Origin: Apostichopus japonicus
Lineage: Eukaryota > Echinodermata > Holothuroidea > Aspidochirotida > Stichopodidae
Length of the DNA stretch: 64,000 bases
NCBI RefSeq assembly: GCF_037975245.1
Contig: NC_092579.1
Location: forward strand, 24,163,166 to 24,227,165
Direction of reading: 5' to 3'
Part shown: in pieces, positions 57,801 to 64,000 of the stretch
Layout of the letters: each line of letters starts with the position of its first letter
Position numbering within the stretch: position 1 is the first letter of the stretch
Position numbers and translations under genes: made by a program
The notes under the pieces: generated by a model
Database searches by the model: none
Told to the model about the DNA's origin: nothing
The model's input: only the letters and a program-made list of their open reading frames with translations

Positions 57801-58707
57801 TTCAGCCAGACTAGCCTAATGTATGTAGAACTCACAATTAACAAAGCCTAATGTTATTGTTTTCACTTTCCAGTTTTCACCTACGGTGAAACGGCCAAAG
57901 TGGTTCAAAAGTATATTGATTTGGTGTTTATATTTAGTATAGACAATTTATCTTTCTTATCAATCGTTTAACATGACAGGTGGTTTTGTTAGATGCAACA
58001 AGTGAATTAAAAAAATACGTCGTCCCCCTAAGCTTATCGCGGGTATACTGTAAGTTGTTGCGCGGGTATACTGCATGGTGTTAACTGCCAAAACTGGATA
58101 GTGTATCGAACAGCATTTGTACAAACTCGCACGAGGGACTTATGATACCGTTACATCACGATACCGTAGCATTGAATCGACAATTTTCTCCCGTTGTGGT
58201 TGTGGTGTATCAAAAGCGCGGAAAAATACAATCCTTTATGTGGAACGTAATAATCGGTTCCAAATAATCGGTAGCGCAATGGATTTTGCCGATGCCGATT
58301 ATTTACCGATTGTCTGATAATCGGCCCGATGCCGATTGTCTAACCGATTATCGGTCGAACACTACAATTTAATATTGGCAAGGCTGTCGTTGTCATGGCT
58401 ACGTAGGTTGCTTTGCTTCTGTCACAGTAATGTAACAGTAGTCTAGGCCAAGTACATCATGAGATTGATGATCAATAAGCTTTAATTGAACAAGCCAAAC
58501 AGCCGGACACATTGCCATCATGAGCACTGCACTACAGAACCACTGAACGTTTGTTTACAATGCATATTTAGGAACTACATGAAATATCACTTGATTATTT
58601 GAAATATATAGTTTTTAAAGGTCTGCAAAAGATTAGTGTGAGCTTTAGATGATTACAAGTTACCTAAGAACCTAAATCACTTGCTTGCTAAATCACTTAC
58701 CTTTCAT
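36425..58707 (-). CDS. TNRC6: TNRC6/GW182 miRNA silencing scaffold (10 exons)
   Basis: GW182 proteins bind Argonaute through Trp/Gly motifs and recruit PABPC, PAN2-PAN3 and CCR4-NOT to repress miRNA targets. On the complement, 58707-58701, 54892-54875, 45272-45189, 44850-44092, 43187-41460, 41004-40925, 40297-40162, 39487-38198, 37811-37741 and 36901-36425 join through GT-AG sites with matching phases into exactly 1550 codons including TAG. Order: GW-rich Argonaute-binding half (to ~865) with a motif II-like block near 675-705, UBA (~895-945), Gln/Met-rich region (~950-1180), PAM2-like EFKPGVPWKP (~1232), RRM (~1380-1450), Gly/Trp silencing tail. Human paralogues have about 1700-1960 residues and fly GW182 about 1384. 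The start in the 33-base exon is tentative; a start at the Met of the 45-kb exon (NMNQW) is possible. Confidence 0.9.
37225..37310. mobile_element. Possible hAT-like end remnant
   Basis: taccgatacagacatgcc and cagccgataccgatatcgca resemble the CCGAT-rich subterminal repeats of hAT ends. No paired inverted end or target duplication found. Confidence 0.25.
37741..37811 (-). CDS. TNRC6: TNRC6 exon: start of RRM
   Basis: Acceptor aattcacag, donor gtaagt on the complement. Reads SWSGNDGMTGVGSNWLIIKN then VAN; SNWLIIKN is the first RRM strand (human SNWLVLRN). Confidence 0.93.
38198..39487 (-). CDS. TNRC6: TNRC6 exon: Gln/Met-rich region and PAM2-like motif
   Basis: Acceptor ttattatag, donor gtgagt. 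The 1290 bases encode EELMAMGQDPMKTGG, a Met/Gly/Asn-rich stretch, a run of 13 Gln, LLHALQQNPQLLAQLQSMQ, a second Gln run, then AWPFPQSN and EFKPGVPWKPRNF. The last is the PABP MLLE-binding PAM2 motif of the family (human EFQPGVPWKG). TPGSVGPLS and LPRP-like Gly/Arg-rich sequence follow. Gln runs are encoded mainly by CAG/CAA mixtures and produce long spurious frames on the other strand. Confidence 0.95.
40162..40297 (-). CDS. TNRC6: TNRC6 exon: UBA-like domain
   Basis: Acceptor ttgacttgtag, donor gtaggt. Reads PEIPNGNRNPSQIALKLRAL and TDKGFPKEESEMMLKKHNMN. This is a three-helix UBA pattern with the GFP loop, in the position where GW182 proteins carry a UBA. Confidence 0.9.
40511..40859. mobile_element. 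349-bp MITE with TTAA target
   Basis: Left aggcattgaagactcgcccc and right gagtcttcacaccct are imperfect inverted ends, each abutting TTAA (40507-40510, 40860-40863). TTAA duplication is typical of piggyBac- and Kolobok-type elements. It sits in the TNRC6 intron between the UBA exon and the GW exon. Confidence 0.65.
40925..41004 (-). CDS. TNRC6: TNRC6 exon: GW block before UBA
   Basis: Acceptor tttcttcgtag, donor gtaagt. Only the frame GHWGDDEWDRGSQNSDAAVN is open, and it joins both neighbours in phase. It adds two further Trp motifs. Confidence 0.88.
41460..43187 (-). CDS. TNRC6: TNRC6 main Argonaute-binding exon, many GW/WG motifs
   Basis: Acceptor tttatgtttcag, donor gttagt. 1728 open bases dense in Trp motifs: GSGWGS, PTGWGDIPP, PTGWGQSE, IGWGEAS, TAWGGNPG, SAWGAHS, KAWGNPD. 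The block IVPTGWGQLSPSDP followed by MDDGTYVWGDSKEHNSWV corresponds to the conserved Argonaute-binding motif II (human [25 protein letters not shown]). A His/Gln/Pro tract (41-base CAA/CAT series near 42765-42835) and a Gln run near 41710-41740 are present. The Ser-rich end ANPSSSS abuts a weak donor. Confidence 0.96.
43560..44040. repeat. Dispersed AGGTCA repeat copy
   Basis: ccaagtgtgaagctcatcta, gacatttgacctcc and a (CA)-tailed end ctcaggcaaggtatcaaaaa. In a TNRC6 intron. Confidence 0.5.
44092..44850 (-). CDS. TNRC6: TNRC6 exon: N-terminal Ser/Gly/Trp-rich region
   Basis: Acceptor ttcacattacag, donor gtaagt. Encodes GNQASDWGGKGSPNG, GSIWGSGSPGWGG and GSSGNPWGQGSSKS in Ser/Asn/Thr-rich low-complexity sequence, ending KNGWQGQAS. 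Typical of the disordered Argonaute-binding half; no folded domain is seen. Confidence 0.92.
45189..45272 (-). CDS. TNRC6: TNRC6 exon: N-terminal
   Basis: Acceptor atttgttacag, donor gtaagt. Reads INMNQWKSNEMSQGAWLHGG then GRWNMDS. It is in phase with the 44-kb exon and carries three Trp. The Met in INMNQW could be an alternative start. Confidence 0.82.
45273..46776 (-). other. TNRC6 large intron, part left of the transposon
   Basis: A loose inverted pair, gttgttacgtggaaa (45489) and tttccatgtaacgac (45778), brackets about 300 bases and may be an old MITE. A CA-tailed dispersed repeat follows. Confidence 0.5.
45980..46340. repeat. Dispersed repeat copy, CA-tailed end
   Basis: taccaagtatgaagtaca, gagatgtcgtgtttacaagc and (CA)n then catggttgcaaaggctgcta. 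The same order of motifs occurs at 50740-50930. Confidence 0.5.
46777..46784. repeat. 8-bp target site duplication, left (cataccac)
   Basis: Identical to 54434-54441 and directly abutting the hAT-like inverted end. Confidence 0.82.
46895..47053 (+). repeat. Partial copy of the nested element's left end
   Basis: cagtaccgccaataagtaac through accgacacaatt parallels 47096-47255 base for base with moderate divergence (shared attagcgcgattcag, cgctccaaataaagg, ctcgctcgct). It is preceded by TA. It could be an older, truncated insertion or a tandem end duplication. Confidence 0.7.
47353..47830 (+). repeat. 239-bp direct duplication
   Basis: Copy 1 (about 47353-47591) and copy 2 (about 47592-47830) share gagaatagtttcgtgttgaa, accagaagtaataaaaagca, agaaggaaacttcgtg and gcacattaggcca. 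The offset is 239 bases. Confidence 0.75.
50839..50877. repeat. (CA)n microsatellite
   Basis: CA units with one T interruption, next to the hairpin at 50895. Confidence 0.95.
50895..50924. repeat. Short hairpin, 13-bp arms
   Basis: ggttccttgcttt and aaagcaaggaacc are perfect inverted arms around a 4-base spacer, at the right end of the AGGTCA array. Followed by aaaa. Confidence 0.7.
51084..51526 (-). CDS. BEN-domain small protein, two exons, inside a transposon
   Basis: Exon 1 (51526-51484) starts at ATG 51526, reads MVEVLLSFHSAGTN and has donor gtaatt. A 104-base intron ends at acceptor cataacag. Exon 2 (51379-51084) continues in phase to TGA. The product of about 112 residues contains GLARYLMRKIFTPYELLNCN, VNGIKKNALNKDRVFAIRKC and VWGQCVKKMDTANRNAKRY. 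This is the pattern of the BEN domain, a DNA- or chromatin-binding fold (LARxLLRxLF, Asn/Gly turn, ALxxxRxxAI, W/C ending). An in-frame stop precedes the ATG. It sits inside the 47096-53397 element in antisense-compatible position within a TNRC6 intron (same strand as TNRC6). Function is unknown: it may be a transposon cargo gene, a captured host exon, or the end of a longer gene. Confidence 0.6.
52220..52440. promoter_or_regulatory. Promoter-like cluster inside nested element
   Basis: Within 200 bases: cagatggcgg (YY1-like, 52237), gttgccatgg (RFX-like half-site), cacgtg (E-box, 52392-52397) and tatatata (52401-52408, palindromic) followed by CG-richer sequence. It lies about 700 bases upstream of the BEN gene start. 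Motif matching only. Confidence 0.25.
53523..54380 (+). repeat. Tandem array, 300-bp composite unit
   Basis: gatcaaacgaacgaggtacc recurs at about 53523, 53668, 53967 and 54267 (spacings 145, 299, 300). Each 300-base unit has two related halves, both with gccagacaaattttnngctn and aagggcccgccagacgccc. The period is a multiple of three, so one frame stays open from 53709 to 54425. I regard that as a by-product, not a gene. The array forms most of the outer hAT element's right arm. Confidence 0.85.
54434..54441. repeat. 8-bp target site duplication, right (cataccac)
   Basis: Second copy of the duplicated target, directly abutting the right terminal inverted repeat. Confidence 0.82.
54875..54892 (-). 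CDS. TNRC6: TNRC6 18-base microexon
   Basis: Between acceptor tttcttttcag and donor gtaagc on the complement. Adds TVKAK in the only frame that continues into the next exon. Both splice sites are strong and the phases fit both sides. It lies beyond the 7.6-kb nested transposon. Confidence 0.65.
55090..55290. repeat. Dispersed AGGTCA-family copy, degenerate
   Basis: tctacatatcaggtatgaac ttcatcctaactg recalls the family's core, with weak tgacctc-type half-sites. Confidence 0.35.
56696..58364. mobile_element. Non-autonomous hAT-like element, 1.67 kb
   Basis: Ends tagtgttcgaccgat and atcggtcgaacacta are perfect inverted repeats. Flanks are an exact 8-bp duplication caatttaa (56688-56695, 58365-58372). 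Both ends are crowded with accgatt/gccgat subterminal repeats. Internal sequence includes a 10-bp-arm hairpin at 57230-57252 and no transposase frame. A truncated relative is at 61700-62400. Confidence 0.85.
57230..57252. repeat. Hairpin tttcgatcct/aggatcgaaa
   Basis: Perfect 10-bp arms with a 3-base loop inside the hAT-like element. Confidence 0.7.
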
Positions 58708-58733
58708 ATATTTTTTTCCCCACCAGTTGAGAG
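58701..58733 (-). CDS. TNRC6: TNRC6 33-base exon with tentative start codon
   Basis: Acceptor agattaatag (weak pyrimidine tract), donor gtaagt. The frame continuous with downstream exons reads LNWWGKKYMK. The ATG at 58707 is the first Met after an in-frame TAA in the candidate upstream exon. Coding could begin further upstream if that exon is wrong. Confidence 0.5.
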
Positions 58734-59379
58734 CTATTAATCTGATGGATTAGAAATATACAATGGAAGTTTATTAGGCCAGTGCGTCAAACTTCCCCCA
58801 CAATTGAGTACCTTACCATTAAAGGAAGGTTCTAGAGGGGAATCCTTTGATGAAATCTTGTGCCATTGTTCTTAAGCTTTACACTATCCTTTAAACAGTG
58901 TGTTCCAGCATTTTCTCTGTAGCTTCTTCTTGCATGATATGTTGTTAAAGTAAAATATCACACACTAACCAACAGACCAAAATTAAAAACTTTCATCATG
59001 AACACATATGCATGTTTAGTCCAGGTATCTAACAAATTCTTAGTCCCACAAAAGTGATGGTTCAAGTTGTAAATCTTTGGAATTTTTTATAGCATTCATG
59101 GTGCAATATGGTGAAAAGATGGATTTTTCAGGTAATGTATTTCCTTCACCAGTTTCCCGCAATCAGGGATTAAATAAAGGTTTTCTGGAATGCAACCTTT
59201 TCCGAGGGGGAGAAGGGGCCCTTTATACTCTTCTTTATGCACAAAACATCCATCATGCAACAAGGGTGCAAGTATGATTTTTCCAAAGCCAGACATCTAG
59301 CAGACTTAGGGATTTTTGCCATGTTTCATTATGAGAACATTTAATGAAACACTACACACAAGAGTTCCAACTTTTTGTT

Positions 59380-59720
59380 GCAAACCACATGTGACCGGAC
59401 CTCCCTAGATCCTGGGTAATCAGATAGTGAATCTCTAAACTTAGTTTAATAATTTCATCTAGCTTTTGAGTAAATTGTGCTCTAAAGGTTTTCAAAATTT
59501 GACCTCTGGTGAACACAACTGACCTTTGATATGTCTTTAAAAAAACATCAGGTTCCTCATACTTAAAGAAGCAGATCGACAGACCACGTTTGAATTTCAT
59601 CCAAGCTTACATTTTAAGTTATCAAGAAGCTTTCACACTTTGACCTCTGGTGACCTCAAATAAGTTGAAATATCTGTTCACCTCTAATGATAGGTGTCTT
59701 GCATTCCCTTAGGTGGATTA
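59380..59720. repeat. Dispersed AGGTCA repeat copy
   Basis: Contains tgacctctggtgaacacaac, tgaatttcatccaagcttac and tttgacctctggtgacctca. In the region upstream of the tentative TNRC6 start exon. Confidence 0.55.
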
Positions 59721-59931
59721 CTACGATATTTACTTTGCAGTACTATTGTAACCGAGTGCCCAAAGACCCAATACACACTGCCTTACTTTGATAACAATCA
59801 CAATGCACTGTATAAAACATTTGTGTAATTGGGAAAGGACCATGTCAGTGTGTTCAACCAATTGAGAACTTTACTAAAAATTTAAGCATCATTTATAAAG
59901 TTGCTATAAACACGGAGTGGAAAAAACGAAC

Positions 59932-60006
59932 CTTGATCATAGATAGGATTGCTCTTCAAGAATGATGCACCACAGCAATTATGTGCTGAGCTTGCCCATT
60001 ATGAAT
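59932..60006 (-). other. Candidate TNRC6 5' untranslated exon
   Basis: Complement has acceptor attctctttgcag and a weak donor gttcgt 75 bases later. In the frame that joins the 33-base exon there is a TAA near its 5' end, so it would be 5' UTR. The weak donor keeps confidence low. Confidence 0.3.
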
Positions 60007-61130
60007 CTGCAAAGAGAATTGAAAAGAAATCATGACTAAATAAAATATTTAAACAGGATATTGAAATATCTGTCAATTACTATGGTAAAAGCAATAAAGT
60101 GGTACTTCAAATAACCAAGTAAAAAAGATTCAGCCTAGCTTTTTTACCATGCTGTATACAACAAGCCAACTTCTTCAACTTCTCACTCATCCTACTGTTA
60201 TTTCAAAAATGGTTGAGTGGTTCTATTGTTCGGTTTATGAGATTTAAATTTTAAACTATGGGATCAATAAAACACATCGCAGGGTTCATTATGGATGCTG
60301 CATTAAGCCAAAGCAAACGATTGACTCCCCAAACCAGCTTATTGTTCGTCATGAACAATGACCGATAAAGCCAATACTTGGCCAAGGGAAATATGGCGAC
60401 ACACACAAGACATCACTTCTCTTGAAGACAGTTGGACATTCCTACAGTACCTGAGGTATGTTAATATTGTGAAGGACCATGCACGATCCACACCTATCTT
60501 AAACCATGCATCAATACACACATCAATACTCAATGTTTTTAGTTGGCAAAAGGGCATTAAAAACAATTTTTGTTCAAAGTTTTTGTTTTAGTCAACTGAG
60601 GGAGAACATGGATGTTCAATGAAGGTTTCAACTGACGGAAAATTGGTTGTCAATAAAACATCTTTTCATACGAAAGGTGGGCCGTTTTGCGGCAACTGCT
60701 CTTGCGACAAAGAATTATATACCATGTTTCTTAATTGTAGATATATTCCACTCTGAATGTTCAGGACAATATAGAAATTATCAGCATATGTGAACTATAT
60801 TTATATCGATAAAGTCCCGAATCTTGGCTTTGTTTAATATTCGCGAAGAAATTGATTCGTCACATTATGTTATAGCTTCAAAATTTCATTAACCTGTTTC
60901 GTAATCATCTAAAGTTAAAATCTGAAGTTAGGCACTTATCGGCTATAAACGGATCCCAATGGGACTCATGCCTATGTTTTCTCATCATCCCCTTTGCTGA
61001 TGAGTTGGACCGTTCTATTTTTTAGCTGTATTTCCAACTTGCCACAACTCGCCCATTTTGGGAAAACTCGTCCGAGTCGCGTGTCAAAATGGATGAGGCG
61101 GTACTGTAGTGTATCCTGATGCAACTCAAG
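60007..61130. other. Upstream region, unresolved
   Basis: Ends with gcggtactgta near 61092-61103, which equals the right end of the 6.3-kb nested element followed by TA, so another family member may end here. No left end was located. Confidence 0.4.
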
Positions 61131-61660
61131 TCAGAGTTTGCGAATGACTTTCATAACTTCTTAAGTAAGACTGACAATATTCGAACAGAACTGGGCAGCC
61201 TTAGCGTTCCACTTTCTACTTGTAAACTTGATGGCCGTCCCATTATCCTTCACTAATTTGTTCTGAAGCCTGAATCCGAAGAGTGCAGGCTAATTATGTC
61301 ATCTGCTTCCACTACTTGTGACAGTAAACCAATCTCGATTGGGCTTAAAGATGCAGTCGACACTCTTCTACAAGTCATAACACAACTTGTTAACCTTTCT
61401 TTTGCCCCAGGCGATTTTCCAGGCTCTTGAAGACAAGCCATCATTTAACCTCTGCTAAAGAAACCTGGTCTTGAACCTAATTTTAATAACGATCGGCCAG
61501 TAAGCATCCACCAATTTATTGCTAAGCTGGTTGAAATGGTCGTTGTCGAGCAATTTAATCACCATTTGAAAAATCACAATCTTTTACCCGACTTCCAATT
61601 TGCGTATAGGGCTGGGGAGGGGGGGTGGGGTACAGCACTGAAACTGCTCTTGTGGTTATT
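61131..61660 (+). pseudogene. Non-LTR retrotransposon reverse transcriptase remnant, 5' part
   Basis: With several stops read through, the + strand gives LLKKPGLEPNFNNDRPVS then IAKLVEMVVVEQFNHHLKNH and NLLPDFQFAYR followed by STETALVV. This is the CR1/L2/Rex-type RT signature (KKP, NYRPVS, LLPEFQSAYR, STETAL). Two or more stops and a G-run indel (61615-61630) show it is dead. It is interrupted after STETALVV by a truncated hAT-like copy. Confidence 0.8.
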
Positions 61661-61699
61661 ACCCATTACCCATTAGATTCTTGTGACAGACTGTGCAGA

Positions 61700-62400
61700 C
61701 TAGAGTTCCTTTATACAGACAACAGAAGTGGGAAAATATTAGTCATTGGCTACAAAATGGAAAAAAAGTAAGGGCCAGCTTTTACAACTGGTATTTTAAC
61801 CTCTATCAGTTTTGCTATTCCAATGTAAGTAAAGTGAAAAGGAGACCGTACGGAAATAAAACATTCGTAATTTTGTACTCTTGATATCGGAATACATAAT
61901 CTGATGAGAAAAATAAAACAATCCCCAATGTTTGCTTCAAGTTTTCAATGATTACCATCTACAAGGGAACCCTTCTGATCGAACCTTGTTTCAAACAATT
62001 ATACACAGTAAGTCAATGGCGCTTCTCCGTTGACTTAACTACATGTGGGAGAAATCACACACTAAAGTCCCATTGACTTTGTCGCGCGTGTCGCTGGAAA
62101 TCAGACTTGCTTGAGTCGGTTGCGGTTAAAAAGTTCAGTTACTGCAGAGGGGTTATTTTACCACGTATGGTACATGCGGTCAGGGGGAAAAAGTTGCTTC
62201 TGGTTTTTCGCAAAAATATGCGCAAGTGTGTTTGCCTTATCACAAAATACTGTAATGCAGTAGAACTACTGAGGACTATCGCCAAACATTTTTAGGAATA
62301 TTTGGCGCCTTGATTTCATCATTCATCATCCTTTATGTGGAACGCAATAATCGATTCCGCATAATCGGTAGCGCAATGGATTTTGCCGATGCCGATTGTC
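61700..62400 (+). mobile_element. Truncated copy of the 56.7-58.4-kb hAT-like family
   Basis: Shares gtaagtcaatggcgcttctc, ttgacttaactacatgtggg, agaaatcacacactaaagtc and gcaatggattttgccgatgc with 56696-58364, but neither terminal inverted repeat is present. It separates the two LINE halves. Confidence 0.75.
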
Positions 62401-63000
62401 AACTATATAGGATCTCAGTTTTCAGTCTTGTTATTAGTCACCTCTACTATGCGAATTGTTTACACAGTGGTTTACCTAATTATCTTATCAATACGCTACA
62501 ACGTGTACAAAATATTGCTGTCCTGTTTGATGTACCATCTAGCAAGCATGTTACTCCTCTCTTCTGACCGGTTCACTGGTTGCCTATCACTTACTGAATA
62601 CAGTTAAAGATTCTTACACTTGCCTTTAATAAGCTTAATTACATTGGACCTTGCTATCTTAAGGATTTGCAGTCCTCTAAAACCAGTGGTTATTGCACTC
62701 GATCAGCTAAATGTTCTGATCTCTGTTCCAAGGGTGCACTCTAAGTTAGGAGAATGCTGCTTGCCTTTCTGCTCCTAAAAAAGTTTTCCAGTTGAAATTT
62801 GCATAGTGACTTTTTCATTTTTAAGAAGAATTTGAATACATTTTGGTAGTATTTAATTTTTGCAATTTACTTGCTCTAACGCTTGTTTTTCTTATTGGTT
62901 GATTTATGTTTTGGTGTCTATCCTTCTGTTTTGATTTGTCTTGACTTTGTACAGTGCCTTTTATCACTCCTTTGTATAGTCGGAGCTTTATAAATCTTTT
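62400..63000 (+). pseudogene. Non-LTR retrotransposon remnant, RT C-terminus and 3' end
   Basis: Reads VISHLYYANCLHSGLPNYLI, NTLQRVQNIAV, HWLPITY and ILTLAFNKLNYIGPCYLKDL, the usual C-terminal part of CR1/L2-type proteins (LQRVQNAAAR, LHWLPV, YRI.FKI). It ends with gtatagtcggagctttataa, an L2-like 3' terminus. It is the downstream half of the same copy as 61131-61660. Confidence 0.75.
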
Positions 63001-64000
63001 CAACCATAATATGACAAGGATGTTTCTATCACAGCAATGGTTAGCGCACACCAAATATGGGCTAATTCAGTTGATGATAATCACATTCTCAAAAGTTTAC
63101 AAGTGGGAGGGCACAGCCTGTCGGATGACAGTACGAATTCAACACATTTAGGCCTAGGCCTCATTCAGTCATTGAAAGTTAAGTTACATACAACTAGGCT
63201 AGAAGCGCCTGGTTTGCAATAAAAAATATTGCCGTAGCCAAATGTAGCCTGACAAAGTTAGGGGCTACACATTCATTCCCCCTCTACAGTCTAGGTAACT
63301 GGCCATCTATATTCAGACTGAATCCTCATCCCACTGCAAAGGCCTCACTTAACAATAACTGTAACATACATCTGAGGGGCAGGCTAGGCTTAATATTTGT
63401 TTAACTAAATTCAAGGAAGTTTTGAAGAAAAATCAACCAACATTATGCCATGGCACGAAAACCAAACAAGCTCGTCCACTCGCAATCCCATGTTAGCCTA
63501 GACATGAACACTTGACCATTCTTAAGCTAGTCTTAGCCTAACTAATAGCCTAACGTAAGATAGTGTTAGGCCTTCCTAGGATACGCCTAACGGAGTAGCC
63601 TAGGCACTGACCAATTTCATGTCACCGACTAGTAACAGGTTAGGCCTATCATTCAAAAGACGTTGTAATTCGTTAGAATCAAAATAACGTGAGAATCAAA
63701 TGTTAAATCACCTATTTTGACAAAGGATGGTAACTGTTTGGCTATGATTTGTGGAATAAAGAGTCGTTATTTTGGTGCAAACAGAACAACCCTAACTTGG
63801 GCTGGTTAATTGGGGATATCATCGCGTTCGCAAACATACAACCTACGCACGTAGTACCAATATAGGCCTATGTATTATTATTAAGCAATGCAGTGAGAGT
63901 ATAACTTAGCTAGTAAACGACGGCACAGCCTGTCAAACATCAATACGGCTTCAAAACATCTAACCGTTCACTCCACATTTTAACCTAAATAAATACACTT
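63001..64000. other. Upstream region rich in TAGGCCTA/GCCTAAC words
   Basis: From about 63130 to 63880 short words such as aggcctaggc, tagcctaac and taggcctat recur. No coding frame. It could hold TNRC6 upstream sequence or an old repeat. Confidence 0.4.

Overview
The window is animal nuclear DNA: AT-rich, with large GT-AG introns, microsatellites, minisatellites, tRNA-derived SINEs, L2/CR1-like LINE debris and several DNA transposons. Protein similarity and the repeat repertoire fit an invertebrate deuterostome, most likely an echinoderm. That placement is inference from remembered family features, not a database match.

Two host genes lie tail to tail. The left 23 kb (+ strand) carries the 3' fourteen coding exons of an IRE1/ERN homologue, the ER unfolded-protein sensor kinase/RNase. 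They run from the luminal domain through the membrane segment and kinase to the KEN RNase, with a stop at 22887. The N-terminal luminal exons are upstream of the window. From 36425 to about 58.7 kb (- strand) is a TNRC6/GW182 homologue, the Argonaute partner in miRNA silencing. Ten exons join in frame to about 1549 codons with GW repeats, an Argonaute-binding motif II-like block, a UBA, a PAM2-like PGVPWK motif, an RRM and a C-terminal silencing tail. The two stops are 13.5 kb apart. Part of that gap (about 26.7-36.4 kb) is repeat-poor and A/T-rich and may be a very long TNRC6 3' UTR. In human, ERN2 and TNRC6A lie close together on 16p12, and ERN1 and TNRC6C are both on 17q, so the pairing here suggests an ancient linkage.

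The most unusual region is a large nested mobile element in the second coding intron of TNRC6. The outer element (46785-54433) has hAT-type ends and an 8-bp target duplication. Inside it is a 6.3-kb element (47096-53397) with 25-bp inverted ends and a TA target. That inner element carries an AGGTCA-rich tandem array with many nuclear-receptor-like direct repeats, and a small two-exon gene for a BEN-domain protein of about 112 residues. A 300-bp tandem array that is open in frame lies in the outer element's right arm.

Other mobile DNA: a 1.67-kb hAT-like element (56696-58364), a LINE split by a truncated copy of that family (61.1-63.0 kb), a 726-bp MITE with 6-bp target repeats (6713-7438), a 349-bp TTAA MITE (40511-40859), two SINE copies (20248, 25715) and an L2-like tail (15.8 kb). 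IRE1 introns carry 33-, 48-, 72- and C-rich ~30-bp minisatellites. One intron contains decayed copies of its own exon-intron junction.
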